From NCBI GenBank assembly GCA_030248225.1, contig JASANE010005227.1:1-64000 (forward strand): a stretch of 64,000 nucleotides of DNA. The letters are read 5' to 3'. The first letter of the stretch is position 1; each line of letters begins with the position of its first letter. Made by a program: the position numbers and the translations under genes. The notes beneath the pieces were generated by a model. The model was given only the letters and a program-made list of their open reading frames with translations, had not been told where the DNA came from and did no database searches. This DNA is from Trileptium ribeirensis. Taxonomy: Eukaryota > Nematoda > Enoplea > Enoplida > Thoracostomopsidae. Shown here one piece after another: positions 11,572 to 23,353 of this stretch.

Positions 11572-11699
11572 CAGAGATAGAAATGGGTCACTGGATCAAA
11601 TGGGTCACTATTTCGGCTGGGTCGCTGGGTCAGTTGAGAACTGGGTCACACCTTCCGTCGGTCACTGGGTTATGAGACAGTGACCCAGATCCATCTCTG
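11572..11699. mobile_element. Small MITE-like inverted-repeat element (128 bp)
   Basis: The left arm CAGAGATAGAAATGGGTCAC at 11572 is matched by the inverted right arm ending at 11699, with about 3-4 mismatches in 23. GGGTCACT or GGGTCGCT recurs inside several times. No clear target duplication. Too short to code. Confidence 0.5.
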
Positions 11700-12699
11700 A
11701 CTGAAACCCATGAGAACACTAAGGTGAGTGTTCTATAGCCCCAAAGAACAAAATACCAGAATACCAATAAGAGAACCCGATAACCAAGTGTCATACCCTT
11801 CCACAAACTTATAATGCACTCTTGATCTTAGCAACTTCAAAGGTACCGTTTTGTACCGCATCTCACCCAGTTACGCCGGTATTCGTGCAAAGCATATCCA
11901 ATATTGCGCTTGTAAGCGATGTAATCATAATATTCGTTTTCGTTACCACCACTAAAGTCTTGAATTGCGAAACAGAACGAATTTAACGTGCTTGATTGTA
12001 TTTGTACTAAAGTCGGAAAACAGTGTATTGCTGGTTCCGAATTACAAACTCGAACCTGTAATAAACAGTTTTATAGAGAGTTTTCTGGATTTAGCCTTGA
12101 ATAACTGCATCGAAAAAGAACATCTCTAAAGAAACTGGAATTAAAAATTCTCCATAGCTGCCGCCCAATCCAAAAAATAGTATCAATTTCGCATTCGATT
12201 AAAAATACATGGTACAAGATGCTAAATTATCCAGTAGCGTGGCACGGATACCATGCTGTAATCGCTAAATTTACATACATAGGCGTATAAGTCGTATCAT
12301 AAAAACAGACTAGTAACTCGCAAAGCGAGGGAAACGGATCGGGTTTAGCTACTCTGCACTTAGCGACCATTTCGCCGTTCGAAAGTCAGCTCCAACGTGA
12401 GAACATTCGCAATAGCAATTATACAAGAAACACTTCAGTGGCAACGCTACGGTCACTTTAGTCATATAGCAAACACGAAGAACTGTATTTATTCTTCCAA
12501 TGGCCAAAAAATGGATACTTTTGAAATATATAAATCATGAATATTAACAAATTGTAACTTGATGAGTGATCATTACGTTCTAGAACCTCAAAACTTGCTT
12601 TACACCACAAATACAATTATTGTTATCGTATTCAGCAACAACGAAATCCTATATACACATTCTAAACACATACATACATCATATATATTGAAAAAGTGG

Positions 12700-13100
12700 G
12701 AAAATTGACTATTTTTGGTGCCAAAATTTACAAAACCTTCCTCCGTGTCCGTACCTCAAGATTAATAACCCACCCCATCTGGGGTTAAAACAATGGAACC
12801 AACGTGTTTAACGGGTTAAATACCACTAAAATGCAGTCGCCTACAACCATAAAAAACTTGCTTTGTAAAAATTTAAAAAATTTCGATTTTATTGGTTATT
12901 TATTAAACTTTGTCTCATAGCTCGAAAACGGCTGCTCTGATAAAAATGCTGAACGGCAAAGTTGTAAATCTTGATGTTAGGATTCTGTGGTTTTCATTTT
13001 TCGATCCGATGCGTTTGGCAAGGGTTACAACCTAAAATATTGGGTGTCTAAATGCCGAAATCTCCAATTCGTGTCGATTTTGTGAAAATTTGGGAAAGAA
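12700..13100. repeat. Dispersed repeat family C, copy 1
   Basis: Matches about 55040-55430 colinearly: AACRTGTTTAACGSGTTAAATA, then a poly-A-rich stretch, TTTTATTGG, ATAGCTCGAAAA, then AAATC-CGAA-TG and TGTGAATTTGG-like ends. Non-coding. Confidence 0.45.
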
Positions 13101-13729
13101 ATCATCGGAACGGCGCAAATACAAAAGTGGACCCACAACTACATTTCGTACGTGTCAAATAAAAGTCACCAGCCCCAAATCATGTTTCCCAACTGCGTTA
13201 TGATTGAGTGCTGAGTGTGGGTAACCGGTTCAGTTGGCCGTAATTTCGCTCCCGAGCACGGAAATATACGTTTTACTCCGACAGCTGAGACCATATTATG
13301 CATATGTATATAAGTGCCACAGAGAGGCTAACCAGGGTTACAACCCGAAGCGTCACACCCCGGCAACCCATATTTTAACCCCTGTGACCCAGCACCCTCC
13401 GCTCCTTCCGATTGCCGAAGGTCGGAGCAAAATTTTGAGAAAATTTGAAAAACATGGGAAAAATTACCAAAAATTAGTAAAAATTTTACCAAGAACAGGA
13501 GAAAATTTGCTAAAATTGAAAAAATTATGAAGAAAAATTATGCAGCTGCAACCACCCTTTAAGCCGACGGTCCCTGGTCATCATAATATTATTATCGTAA
13601 ACTGATTTCAACAATACGGTATACTTAAATATCGCAACAGTTTATTTGATTTACCAATTTAACCACTGCTCGAGAAACATGTTCAAACATTTGCACTACT
13701 TCCAGAGGAATTACACACTAGTAACTAAC
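13101..13729. other. Unannotated intronic stretch
   Basis: Nothing recognised. A 98-codon plus-strand ORF at 13234-13530 is made largely of AAAATT-type low complexity and is probably not real. Confidence 0.4.
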
Positions 13730-14770
13730 AACCGAGCGAGCGTGGTTTCATCAGGTGGCCACTTTGCGCAATGTCTTGTAACAGCTTTGTGTTTGGGGTA
13801 TATACTACACTAAAACCCCTCTGTAACCCCGATTCCGTTGAAAACCCTAAATCCTCGTACACCATAAACCCACAGAAAACAACTGAAAAAGCACAAAGTA
13901 TTCTTTCTAGTCTCTAGATAACCAAACTATCGTATCCGTCGTACCGAAAAACTTATTCATAGAACATTCGTCATGCCCTTACGCAATACATAACTAAGAT
14001 ACTGAAGACAGACCACATTATATTCTGGCGACTGGGTTCATTGATCCCAAACCCATTGAAAACATCTGAAAAGGTAGGAAATATTCGTGTTGGACACTAA
14101 ATAGCAAAATCATCGAATACAGCCTACCGAAAAACCTATATACACCATTCTCGGTGCCCAGCACGCAATACATAACCAAAAAACTCACTACATAACATTT
14201 TAGAAATCAGGTTGGTCGACCGTAAAAGTCTTGAAACCCCATGAAAATGTATACGTATTGTAGTCAAATTTGGCACTAGATAGCAAAACCATCGTATCCA
14301 CAGTGTTTGGCAACCTAACAAACACTCATTATAAGGTAAAAACACGTAATAACATGCCGAAACTTTAAAAATCTCTATTTATGGAAAAGGGTCAACGACG
14401 CATATTGGCCACTCAGCGGCACAGGCAGTCGTTCCACAATAAGTCGTGGTGAGCAGTCTCGATGAGCTGATTCTGGTTGGCGGTCTCGGGTTTTCTATGC
14501 AAAGCCTGTGTCGCGAGGTATGGGCTAAAACAGACCCGTATTGCAAGAATTGCCAACGAACTCTTAAATACCTGTTTTTCATCATTTTGATCCTGATGAT
14601 GGGGTCGCATCCAGCTAAAGGGCACATCCTCATCACTTTTGCTATCGAATAAAAAAATTTGTCGAAATCCATCCACTTGAAAATGAGTTATAAGTGACTG
14701 AGACAAAAAGAAATTTTCACGACTTGCCCTTGGAGCCTTCAGTAAAAACTCCGATCACTGAGTTTCGATT
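13730..14770. repeat. Dispersed repeat family A, copy 2
   Basis: Has the family A landmarks in order, from GTATATACTACACTAAAACC near 13800 to GAGCCTTCAGTAAAAACTCC near 14740. An internal segment (about 13930-14340) repeats the motifs around CATAC, AAAAACC and TATA. Nested ORFs on both strands (14379-14706) are shadows. Confidence 0.6.
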
Positions 14771-15797
14771 ACAACATTTAGGTAAATTCGCAACTGATTT
14801 TATGTAGACGGTTAATATATCACCATATTCACTGATTTTGGACATTCTGATTGTAAGTCATATAAACTATTTTGTCCTGTGACGGTTTGCACATAAATTG
14901 TTGTACTATAGTAGAGTGCACTTATAGTGAAATCGCTTGGGACGAATAATTAAATTTGCTATAAGTAATCAGTGTTCCTGCTAAAGAATCACTATGTTGT
15001 CTACTTATCAGGCGCGCCAAATTCATAATGCTTAATAACTAGGTGATTCGCTGGGACCGTTAGGTTTGATTATATAAGCAGTATACTTTTATGTTTAGAA
15101 GTTAATTGCACCATACGAATGGAGCAGTTTACATACGTCAATGTGTGATATTGTTACTGTAAAACCGGTATCAATATGACGTCAAGTATAAACCGAGGTC
15201 TATCAATCTAGTGACTAAGATTACTTAAAGTTTTATGAACATCATGTGATGTTACTTCAGCGAGAAAGGCGCCCGGGTGGTATAACTTATCTGACATTAA
15301 CCTTTTTGATATAAACTCTGATTTAGTAAAAGTACTTAAGAGAATTAATCACAATTAACAAAATTTTTTTCCATATTTGGCTAAATATCCCCAAATTTTT
15401 CTTTGCAGCGCTAAAAGCGGTAAAATTTCTCTTACTATACATCTAAAATTGTAGTCAGTCGTTAGCTACTCATAGCTTGCCTTTTTATATATGTAACAGT
15501 ATTTTAGGACTACCCAATTCAACTGTACGAATTAGTGATCGCAATAAGTGACCAAAACTTAAAGCATGTACAATCTTCGGCAACATACCATACATTATAT
15601 AGAACTAAGCAACAATTTTATTGTTTGTAACATAGCCGGACGGACGTATAATCACAAATTTAGTTGCACGGCCGTGATGCAGTTTACTCGTCCATAACTA
15701 CGTGATCGCAAGTCGTCACAGCTGTACGTACAAATCTCTGAATCTCTTCGGAAAACATATGGAAAAATTATTATATACTTGTAAATAAAACACACAC

Positions 15798-16023
15798 CTG
15801 TCCTCGTCGAAATAGCATTCTTTCCATGTTGGAGCACGAACTGAGTGTACAACTCAGGGTACGACATTTTCAGGTAACCGTTAGCGAACATGATGTATTT
15901 TGTAATTTCATCGACAATTTCGCACATATTATGAATACATAAATCGCGTGACACTTCGATAGACACTGCACTTGCTCGTATATGTGCTGCTGACGGTGCT
16001 GAAGATGCCATCGGATGTTCCAT
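15798..16023 (-). CDS. p31comet (MAD2L1-binding protein)-like, first coding exon
   Basis: Minus-strand exon from an ATG with G at +4 (16023-16021) to the donor ACAG|GTGTGT at 15797: 75 codons plus one base. This fits the two-base start of the exon at 10458, giving a Val at the junction. The segment CEIVDEITKYIMF...SYPELYTQF resembles the N-terminal helix of p31comet, where a Cys/Glu-rich hydrophobic helix ends in K-x-I-M-[YF] and is followed by a PYEQL-like motif. Matching phase and family similarity in both exons make this stronger than either exon alone. Further 5' coding or non-coding exons cannot be excluded. The 123-codon ORF that continues through the donor is read-through into the intron. 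Confidence 0.6.
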
Positions 16024-17239
16024 AGCACTATTAAGGGGGTTTTATTATTGAAATATATAATATTAAATTCTGCAATTAAAGGAACGATATTATGTATAAC
16101 GTAAGGCCACATTGAACAAAATCATTAGCACCACATTGTTGAGGCCAAAACATAAAATTTCCCCCACAACTTTATATAAAAAATCAGGTGCTTAGAAGCT
16201 TGCTTTGCTTCCATCTATAAAACAGAACGCTGAAGATGTCAAAAACCGAATGCTAAAGTTGTGTAATATTTTATCTTCACCCAAGCACCCAGGAACAGTG
16301 GGAGAGGGGGCAGCTGCCCCACCCAGCAATTTGGAAGATGCATCATTAATTTTGACATCATTCGGCTCCGCTTGCCCATTATTTATCAAATTATCGCTCA
16401 CGACTTGTTTAGCAAAACTGGTCGAATTTAACTTCTTAGTCCATGAACATATGACACTAGTTTTAGACTGCTCGTCAATGTGGTTTGAGCGGTTACCGGA
16501 CAACCTGAAGGCAGATAGTTTTAGCCCGACAATTGTTTGCTTAGATACTTAGTCGCTGGACAATTTGTTGCCTAGACAATTGGTCGCTTGGAACGTTACA
16601 TTATTTTCTTGCAGAGGTGTTAATTTCTGACCAAGTTATTAAAATTACTCCATTGCTTTTTTACTCTGTAAACATTATAATAAATGTTCTGTGATCATCC
16701 GAGTACATGTAAAGATTTCGCACACGTCTTCCTGAATGCTTGCTGCAATATCTTTACCCAGGCCTGTACAAGTCCGCGAACATTTATGCGAGCATACTTT
16801 TGTCCCTAAGGTTGTAGTGTGTGGTCACCACGCACGTATACACAGAACTGTACGCGGGTCGCGTGCTCAAATATTGAACTCGCGGGTAAACGGGTTACCC
16901 GCGGGTACCCGATACACGCAACCGTTACTGATCCGCATGCTTGCGTGCAGTTTTAACACCCTTGTATTGTGTTATGTTGTAATTTGGGCATCTAACGACA
17001 GTAAAACACAGAAACAAATCGCTTAATCTGCCACAAGCAACGATGTCGGTCATCAATCAAGTCACATCTACTGGGGAACATCACTTCAATCAGATCACAG
17101 TCTGCAATCGCTTACGTGATCAGAGCGTCGTCTATCCACACAAGCAAGATCCAGTGAGAAGCAGTGGCGAATTGGAACCGAGCGACTATTCGATCCAGAT
17201 GTCCGCAACAACTATTAGGTCGAACTCTAAAATCACTTC
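16024..17239. other. Region upstream of the p31comet-like gene
   Basis: No gene recognised. It presumably contains the promoter of the minus-strand gene, but I see no clear core motif. Notable are a 14-bp palindrome GGGGCAGCTGCCCC near 16308-16322, repeated RTTTAGCTTGGACAATT-like phrases near 16520-16600, and a CGGGTA-rich palindromic patch at about 16870-16915. Confidence 0.35.
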
Positions 17240-18210
17240 GCCTCTCTCGGCTAAGAAGCAGATATTCTGCATATATTATGGCACACCGCGAAGGAAGCTC
17301 TGGAAAATAGCACAAAACAAGAGATTGGTCGAACTCGCTGCCGACGAAGTAACAGGATCTCATTGAGGATGTTAAATCTGGTGGACGAGCGAAGGTCTGC
17401 ACGAAACTCTCAGAAGCCACCCTACTACCGAAATCGTCGCATCAATCGCAACGGATAAAGAATACTATTGGAAGAAACAGGCAGACGTAATGAATCAAGC
17501 ACTTGCATTGGGGACTCCGATAAACTGTTCGAGACGCTCAAAAGGGCAGTCGGAATCTCCGGTACAGCGTGCACAGTAATAAAAGTGAGAACAGAACAGC
17601 TATCAACACTATCAAACGTCTATGCGACTGATGCAAAGAACACTTCGCCAAACGTCGAAATCGACAAGCGCATATGGTGTCACCAAGTCAAATGCCGTGT
17701 CAAGTATTTCTGGATGTAGCAACCGAACCTTCACCTCTTAAAGAGGTGGAACAAGCTATCACAGCAATGAAACTTAGCAGTACCACAGAATACGGTATTC
17801 CGGCCAGCATTTGGAAAGGTGGAGGCGCTCCCGCGGCCGAGTGATTTCTACATCTTGCAAAAGAGGATGGCTTTAGGAGGAAATCTCTCTGATCTAAAAA
17901 CGTTGGCACTAATTCCCCTTTTCAAAAAAAAGTGACAAAACTGAAAAATCTCCAGGAGAATATCATTCCCAGACGTTGCCTGCAAAACTATCGAAGTAAT
18001 TATCCTTGATAGGATGAGACACGCTGTACATGCCTTCATGCGGGAGAATGAAAGGCGATTCCGTTCCGCATGAAGCACTGTGGATTATGTTTTTGCTCTG
18101 CGGCCCATTGTAAAACACCAATACAGCAGGAAAAATCTCAATGGAAATATGGCACAAAACCGGCTTTATATTAACGTTGAGATTATATATGCATGCAGAC
18201 ACAAAGTACG
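17240..18210 (+). pseudogene. Degraded RTE-type non-LTR retroposon fragment (linker to early RT)
   Basis: Conceptual translation with many stops and frame changes still shows RTE-family landmarks in order. These are the GDSDKLFETLKRAVG linker phrase (about 17510-17560), an EVEQAITAMK...EYGIPASIWK segment (about 17740-17815) that matches the 'lysine-rich, then G-x-D-G-I-P-A-E' entry to the RT, an LIPLFKKK segment near 17910, and DYVFALR near 18082. The endonuclease and catalytic YADD box are absent. Old and dead. Confidence 0.6.
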
Positions 18211-19412
18211 CGGGCATCCGAAGTTGTCTTTTAAATTAAGAAACACAGCTAACCCGATATCAGAGTATGTCATGATAGCGATTACAACAATCATCGTTTA
18301 TAGCTATACTGAATAATAAAGTACAAGCAGGTATCCTTAAAAAGGATAGCCATAGTGGATAAATACCATTTCATGTACATTCAGCACGGAAATTTTTTTA
18401 CAAAATAAAACCCTGGAAAGATATGCCGGCCGTACTGTTACAAGCGAGCCGAAAGTCGTTGGGTAGCAGTTTTCCGGCCGACCGATGTCCAACACTAAAC
18501 TTAGTGATCGAGACTTTAACCAAAGCGTTATTGCGTTCGATAGTTGACGGCGTTCCAAAGTTGTTCGTGGATGATCGAAGTACAAATTAATTCAGGGCCT
18601 AAAGGGTTGAGAAACATTTCCATATTAATACGACACATTATTGTGATACAAAAACCTTTTCGCGCAGAAGCGTATACAGAATTTGTCATGGACGATTACC
18701 AACCAAGGGAAGTTTCCGTTTCAGCAGCCCATAAGACGAAAAAACTAGCAAGCAAGGACAGAATTTGCATAAGATATTCTCAGAAACTAAACATAAAAAC
18801 TACATTGCCAACGCCGCAATTTTAAGGCATCAGATCAGCTCTTAATATGTCAATACCTGAATCACAATGCACGAAGTCATTAATTGAACGATTTATTATA
18901 AAGATCTACGACCGAATACATCATATGCGATTAATGGCAGTAACCGGTTGGCACAGCTCAAAAATTGTCCAGTACAAAGAACATAAGCAAATTTTCTGGC
19001 AATATTGTAATATTGCTTTCACGTAATATCGCAGAAACATTGCCACGTGTCACCAACGCTTATCAAAAAAGTGAAATTATCGCCCTGAATCCACATAAAC
19101 AAAAGTTATTCTTTAATACCACAGGTGTGAAACATAACCGAAAGAAATAACGCTCAATACAATATCCGTTAAACTTCACGTTCGCAAAAGAACGCCTGGA
19201 CGAGAAAAAATATATATACACATATGTATACGAAAATATTTCGACCACTAGTATATATATACATGTCATACAAAAGGAGATGCGTCGGCTTAGGGGATAG
19301 ACGGTCGGCATGGGGTTCTCCGCTATTTTAGCAAAGTTCACTACAATTTTTGCTGATTTTTACGCGGTTAGAAGGGGTGAAAGGTGCACAGCTTCAGAGG
19401 GTAAATGTAGCT
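18211..19412. other. Unannotated stretch
   Basis: No gene or repeat recognised. Short ORFs at 18337-18585, 18544-18825 and 19063-19341 show no domain. AT-rich tracts lie near 19210-19265. Confidence 0.4.
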
Positions 19413-19633
19413 TTAACCCTTTCATGCAGGAATTAATTTGTCTATCGTGCAATGTTTGATAAAATCAAGTCTGCGCCAAGCATCGAACCCGTAACGTACG
19501 GGTGAAACTTGTGTACGCAAACCACTGAGCTATGTGGGAGCTATTGCTCCGTTCCTTAAGGAACTCACAACGGGAGCGAAGAACAACTCACGTTTAAACG
19601 TATAACATACGACAAACTTTAGTAAACACAACG
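19413..19633 (-). mobile_element. tRNA-derived SINE, copy 2
   Basis: Among the clearest copies. On the minus strand, a leader contains GTTGTGAGTTCCTTAAGGAAC (in two parts), followed at 19546-19470 by a tRNA-like head. The head has an A box TAGCTCAGTGG and a B box GGGTTCGATGC. A ~55-bp tail ends in GAAAGGGTTAA. The body matches 58015-58234 along its whole length. Confidence 0.7.
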
Positions 19634-19959
19634 ATAGTAATCGTTTTATTAGCTCGGACGTTTCCATATCATGGTTCTAGACCGTTTTAAAAGATATATA
19701 TAATCAGGCAAATTAGCTAATTATCATCTGGCAAATTAACTATTTTACTAAAACGTTGTATAAGGAGAAAACTTCGAACCTCAACATGAGCATTATTCCA
19801 GATAACTATATTCAATCTAAGTACAGCATTACTCAACTTAAATCACAGTCCCACGTTCGATATGCGCTCGACGTTTGTTCGATTTTGTTCTAAAAATTTG
19901 TTCTGCTCAAAAGATGTTCGCGATCTCGTCGGAATTTTAATGCGCGTCTTCAATTTGTT

Positions 19960-20490
19960 TGATACCTGTTCGAAATTCGTAATGTGCGACTAAACTTAAC
20001 CTGTGCCCATCGACCATTCTATTTTTTAATATCCGATAGCGAATCGCAAACCCTTGTTACGAAACAAATGTCATCGATTTTGCGATAACAGAAAATTGGC
20101 AAAATCAAAAACAAGTACCAAAAATGACACCTTGAATTAGCAATGAAAACCATGCCTGTAAGCTTTTACTTTGTATTTGTCTCTATTCCCGAACACATTT
20201 AACGTAATACTAACGTCACAAACTAATCAGTCATGGGGCTTAGCTCACATTGTTCGCCAACAAAGCCAGCCTAATCCAATCCGATAGATTTTCGTCCGCA
20301 AAAATTTGGTAATTTTCGTGCACACAAATTTGATGGTTTCCTATTGCTGTTTGTTCGCGAACAGTTTTGCGCCGAATTAATACAGTTAACCAAAAACGTT
20401 CGGCAACTGATTTATAACCGAAATGGCAAAATAGGATTGTTGATAGGCGTGGGTAATGTTTACTGTCACATAACAGATTTGTCCGCAGAT
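19960..20490. repeat. Dispersed repeat family B, copy 2
   Basis: Colinear with 8730-9300, including CTTAACCTGTGCCCAT, AACGTAATAC, TAGCTCACATTGTTCG and GGCGTGGGTAATGTTTACTG. Non-coding. The upstream TTCGAAAT-rich stretch (19860-19960) resembles 31880-32100. Confidence 0.5.
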
Positions 20491-20674
20491 AAAGTTTATT
20501 TCATTTTCGTCCGTTGAACATGCGACAGTCACGTCTGATGATCACTGTATATCAAAAATACAGGTGTAGATGGGGTAGCAGATAAAGTTTATTTCATTTT
20601 CGTCCGTTGAACATGCGACAGTCACGTCTGATGATCACTGTATATATATCAAAAATACAGGTGTAGATGGGGTA
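20485..20674. repeat. Two-unit ~93-97 bp tandem duplication
   Basis: 20485-20577 and 20578-20674 are near-identical, starting GCAGATAAAGTTTATTTC and ending GTGTAGATGGGGTA. They differ by a small TA expansion in the second unit. Confidence 0.9.
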
Positions 20675-21194
20675 AACACCCTAAGGTTCGAAGTCCCCTC
20701 ATGCCGTATTTACCCCCCCCAAGCCCTGAAGGCTCCGCACACCTAGCCTCCACCCGTCCAGGCTCCGCATACCCACCAGCTCAAGATGAGCGGATAATTC
20801 TGGCAAAAATTGGGGTGCAAAGGGTAAAAATTTTAGCTACTTTGCAATGTATTAGGACATATTAAATGGAGTATATCTTCATTCATACGGCAGTTCGCGT
20901 AATACCGCCTACTGTTTACTTCTCCTTTTCACAAACATCCTCCAAGCTAAAAGGATGAAGTCATTTTATTTGATAAAAAGTTTCAAACGCCACAAGAACA
21001 CTCAACAAATGTAACAGTAGTGGTACAAATTTCTAACATAAATTTGCAATATATAATTCTTTAAACTAGCGCACACAAACACGAAATGTTCCCAAAAAGT
21101 AAGCAGGAAAAAGGCGCATATACATATGTACCTGTCTTCCTCCGAGGTATGTCTGTTCAGATGGTAGGTATATACAGTCAACACCAGAAAATAT
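20675..21194. other. 3' flank of the Ser/Arg-rich exon
   Basis: Presumed 3' UTR or intergenic DNA for the minus-strand exon. It has a C-rich patch at 20715-20780 with CAGGCTCCGCA-like repeats. I found no canonical AATAAA close to the stop codon. Confidence 0.35.
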
Positions 21195-23353
21195 CTACTG
21201 TAAGTTGGGAGCTAAGGCGTCCGTATTGCACACTTTCCTTTGTCGCTTTAATTTATCCAAAAAACCGTCCATTTTTCGAAGCTTTGTGTTACGCTCTTTC
21301 ACTGCCGCACTATTTGATTCAGAAACGTTGTTAGAACGACGCATGTCCTGTTTCTTAACATGTATTTTCTTGCGGTTCGAATTAAGTTGCGTTTCCGATG
21401 CTACAAAATTTCGGGACAATTGAAAGTTATATGTATCCATCTGTGTCGATCCTTGACCGCCGATACCGTTATGCTTCCGCTTCGCTGACAGAACTGAATA
21501 TCCCGCCTGGAACCTGTCATCGATACCCTGCTTTTTGTTGTGTGGTTCTTTGCGACGGCTAGATGGAGTCGACGAACGACAATTTCTACTATTCGAACGG
21601 GAAGAATCTGTGGGAGGTGTAGCGCTACTACTAGCCCTAGACGCAATTTGCTCTGAATCTTTCCTTGGGGATTTCTGCTGATGACATTGCTTTTCGCTGC
21701 GGCCGGATGCATTTGTTCCACCCGAACAACCGGTATTGCTATCATCAGAAATACGATTACGACTAGCTGTGCGACTATCATGACGTTTTGTGTCTCTGAA
21801 GGGTGAATGACGACTATGGCACCGCTGAGGCTTGTTGGAATCATTAGCTCCTGGCCGTATGGAAAAACGTGACGTCGCTTTCATCCCAGTGGAACGCTTC
21901 CTTTCGTCAGCGACTGCCCTCCGCAATAACCCTTTTTCCTGACACCTTCCATGATTCACCGAGCACATGTTCACTGGTGATCGATTCTGTTTGGCACCAG
22001 AATCAATTTGAGCACATTTCAAAGAGCTATGATATATCGAGCGACTATATAGAGAATCATAACCATGCGTTAAAGGATCTCTAGTACAACTTCTCATTTG
22101 TAAGGCCCCTGTAACGAAGTGAGAACTATGCGCTTCGTCCACTGTTGTTTGCTTAGCACTTCCCGAAGGTTGCTTTCTTTCGGTCTCGCCTAAAGTGTTG
22201 ACACAATGTCGCTTTCCATTTCCAACCGATTGCTTATTGCTCCAAGTTCTCCGTCCAGGATCAGGTACCGAATGAACACTGCGGTTGTTGCCTTCATAGC
22301 AGTGTTCATTGCGTCCCTGTTCACGGCTTTTACTCTCGTCTTCATGACACAAATGTCTTCTATGTATTGACTTGTGATAATTTGTTTGCAGTACATGTGG
22401 ATAGTCATACTTGTGTTGCGGTAATCTGGGACAATTATTATTATCAGCTCTAGTCATTTGCATTTGTAAAAACTCAGTTTTCCCCAAATCAATTAAGTCC
22501 CTAGATATTCCTTTGGTACATTGCTTTTGTGTATTGTTCCCGTCAGTTCGTTCCCTGGGTTCACATAGCTCTTTCGCAGAGCCGACGAGACTATTTCTAC
22601 CATGAAAACGCATTTTCTTTACTTCTTCAAAGTTTTCTTGTTTCTGCACGGGCCTGCTATTAGGTCTTCCGTTGTGTACATCACGCCTCTCCATGAAATT
22701 ATTAGCAGCTGAATCATTTCCAGACGAATACTTAGCGCCCAAATCATCATGGGAACTGTGGTTTGACAGCGCACCAGGATTATCAGCAGCTACACCCCTG
22801 ATATGACGTTTATCGGCACATAATCTACCACTGTCATTACGCGAATCAAGATTATTACCAGAATTTGGACGACTATCCAGTTTTCCACCTACAACATTTT
22901 CGCCAATTTGTTTAGATACGTTAGACTTAATGCTAATGTGTCGTTGGGCGTTGCCACCTGTTCTTCCTTCGTACTGATATTCTTTCATTGGTTCATCTAA
23001 TTTTTCTGACCAAAAATTTTTCAATGCTACATCGTCATACTTTGGTCGTTTTGCCGATGAACGCTCCAATTTCTCAGTTCGCTGCAGTATCTCATGAGGC
23101 TCAACACTGTTCGCACCAGCACGGTTGCCAAAATTCGGAAGCTCTTTTTTTATAACTCTACGTTTCCCGATATCGGACCGCCGATGAAGCAAATTTTCCT
23201 GTTTCATATCCGTCTGACTATCCCTAGAAGTTGTATTGGAACTACAACTGCAACTACTCGTAGACGAGCTATCACTACTGCTTCCGCTGCTCCCCGATGA
23301 ACTGCTGCGACATCGAGAACTTCCTGATGACGTTGATGACACCAAGACTGGAT
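21195..23353 (-). CDS. Unrecognised Ser/Arg/Asn-rich protein, long 3' exon
   Basis: A single 2.16-kb open frame on the minus strand ending in TAG at 21197-21195. An acceptor TTTAATATTTACAG ends at 23354. The exon opens with two bases of a split codon, so the upstream exon(s), not identified here, end in phase 1. About 718 residues are encoded. The N-terminal part is a Ser/Gly/Cys low-complexity tract (SSSSGSSGSSSDSSSTSS). The rest is rich in S, R, N, H, K and Q with no fold apparent. The C terminus is lysine/arginine-rich (LRKMDGFLDKLKRQRK). The composition suggests a disordered nuclear or RNA-associated protein, but no family is recognised. The long ORF, unbroken on this strand only and bounded by a good acceptor, supports a real exon. 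The 147-codon minus-strand ORF inside it is a shadow. Confidence 0.6.

Larger units (their letters stand above)
10459..15797 (-). other. Intron of the p31comet-like gene
   Basis: The donor, on the minus strand, is ACAG|GTGTGTG at 15797. The acceptor is TTTATGTTTCAG ending at 10459. The phase is 1 at both ends. The intron is about 5.3 kb and contains a minisatellite, a MITE and repeat families A and C. Stretches 11700-12690 and 14780-15797 hold nothing else recognisable. Confidence 0.6.

Noticed and set aside
15652..15797. Continuation of the p31comet first exon as a 123-codon intronless gene
   Set aside because: Family similarity stops exactly at a good GT donor, and the phase fits the second exon.
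16205..16552. 115-codon plus-strand and 103-codon minus-strand ORFs over the same DNA
   Set aside because: Mutually overlapping, no domain and no splice or start context favouring either.
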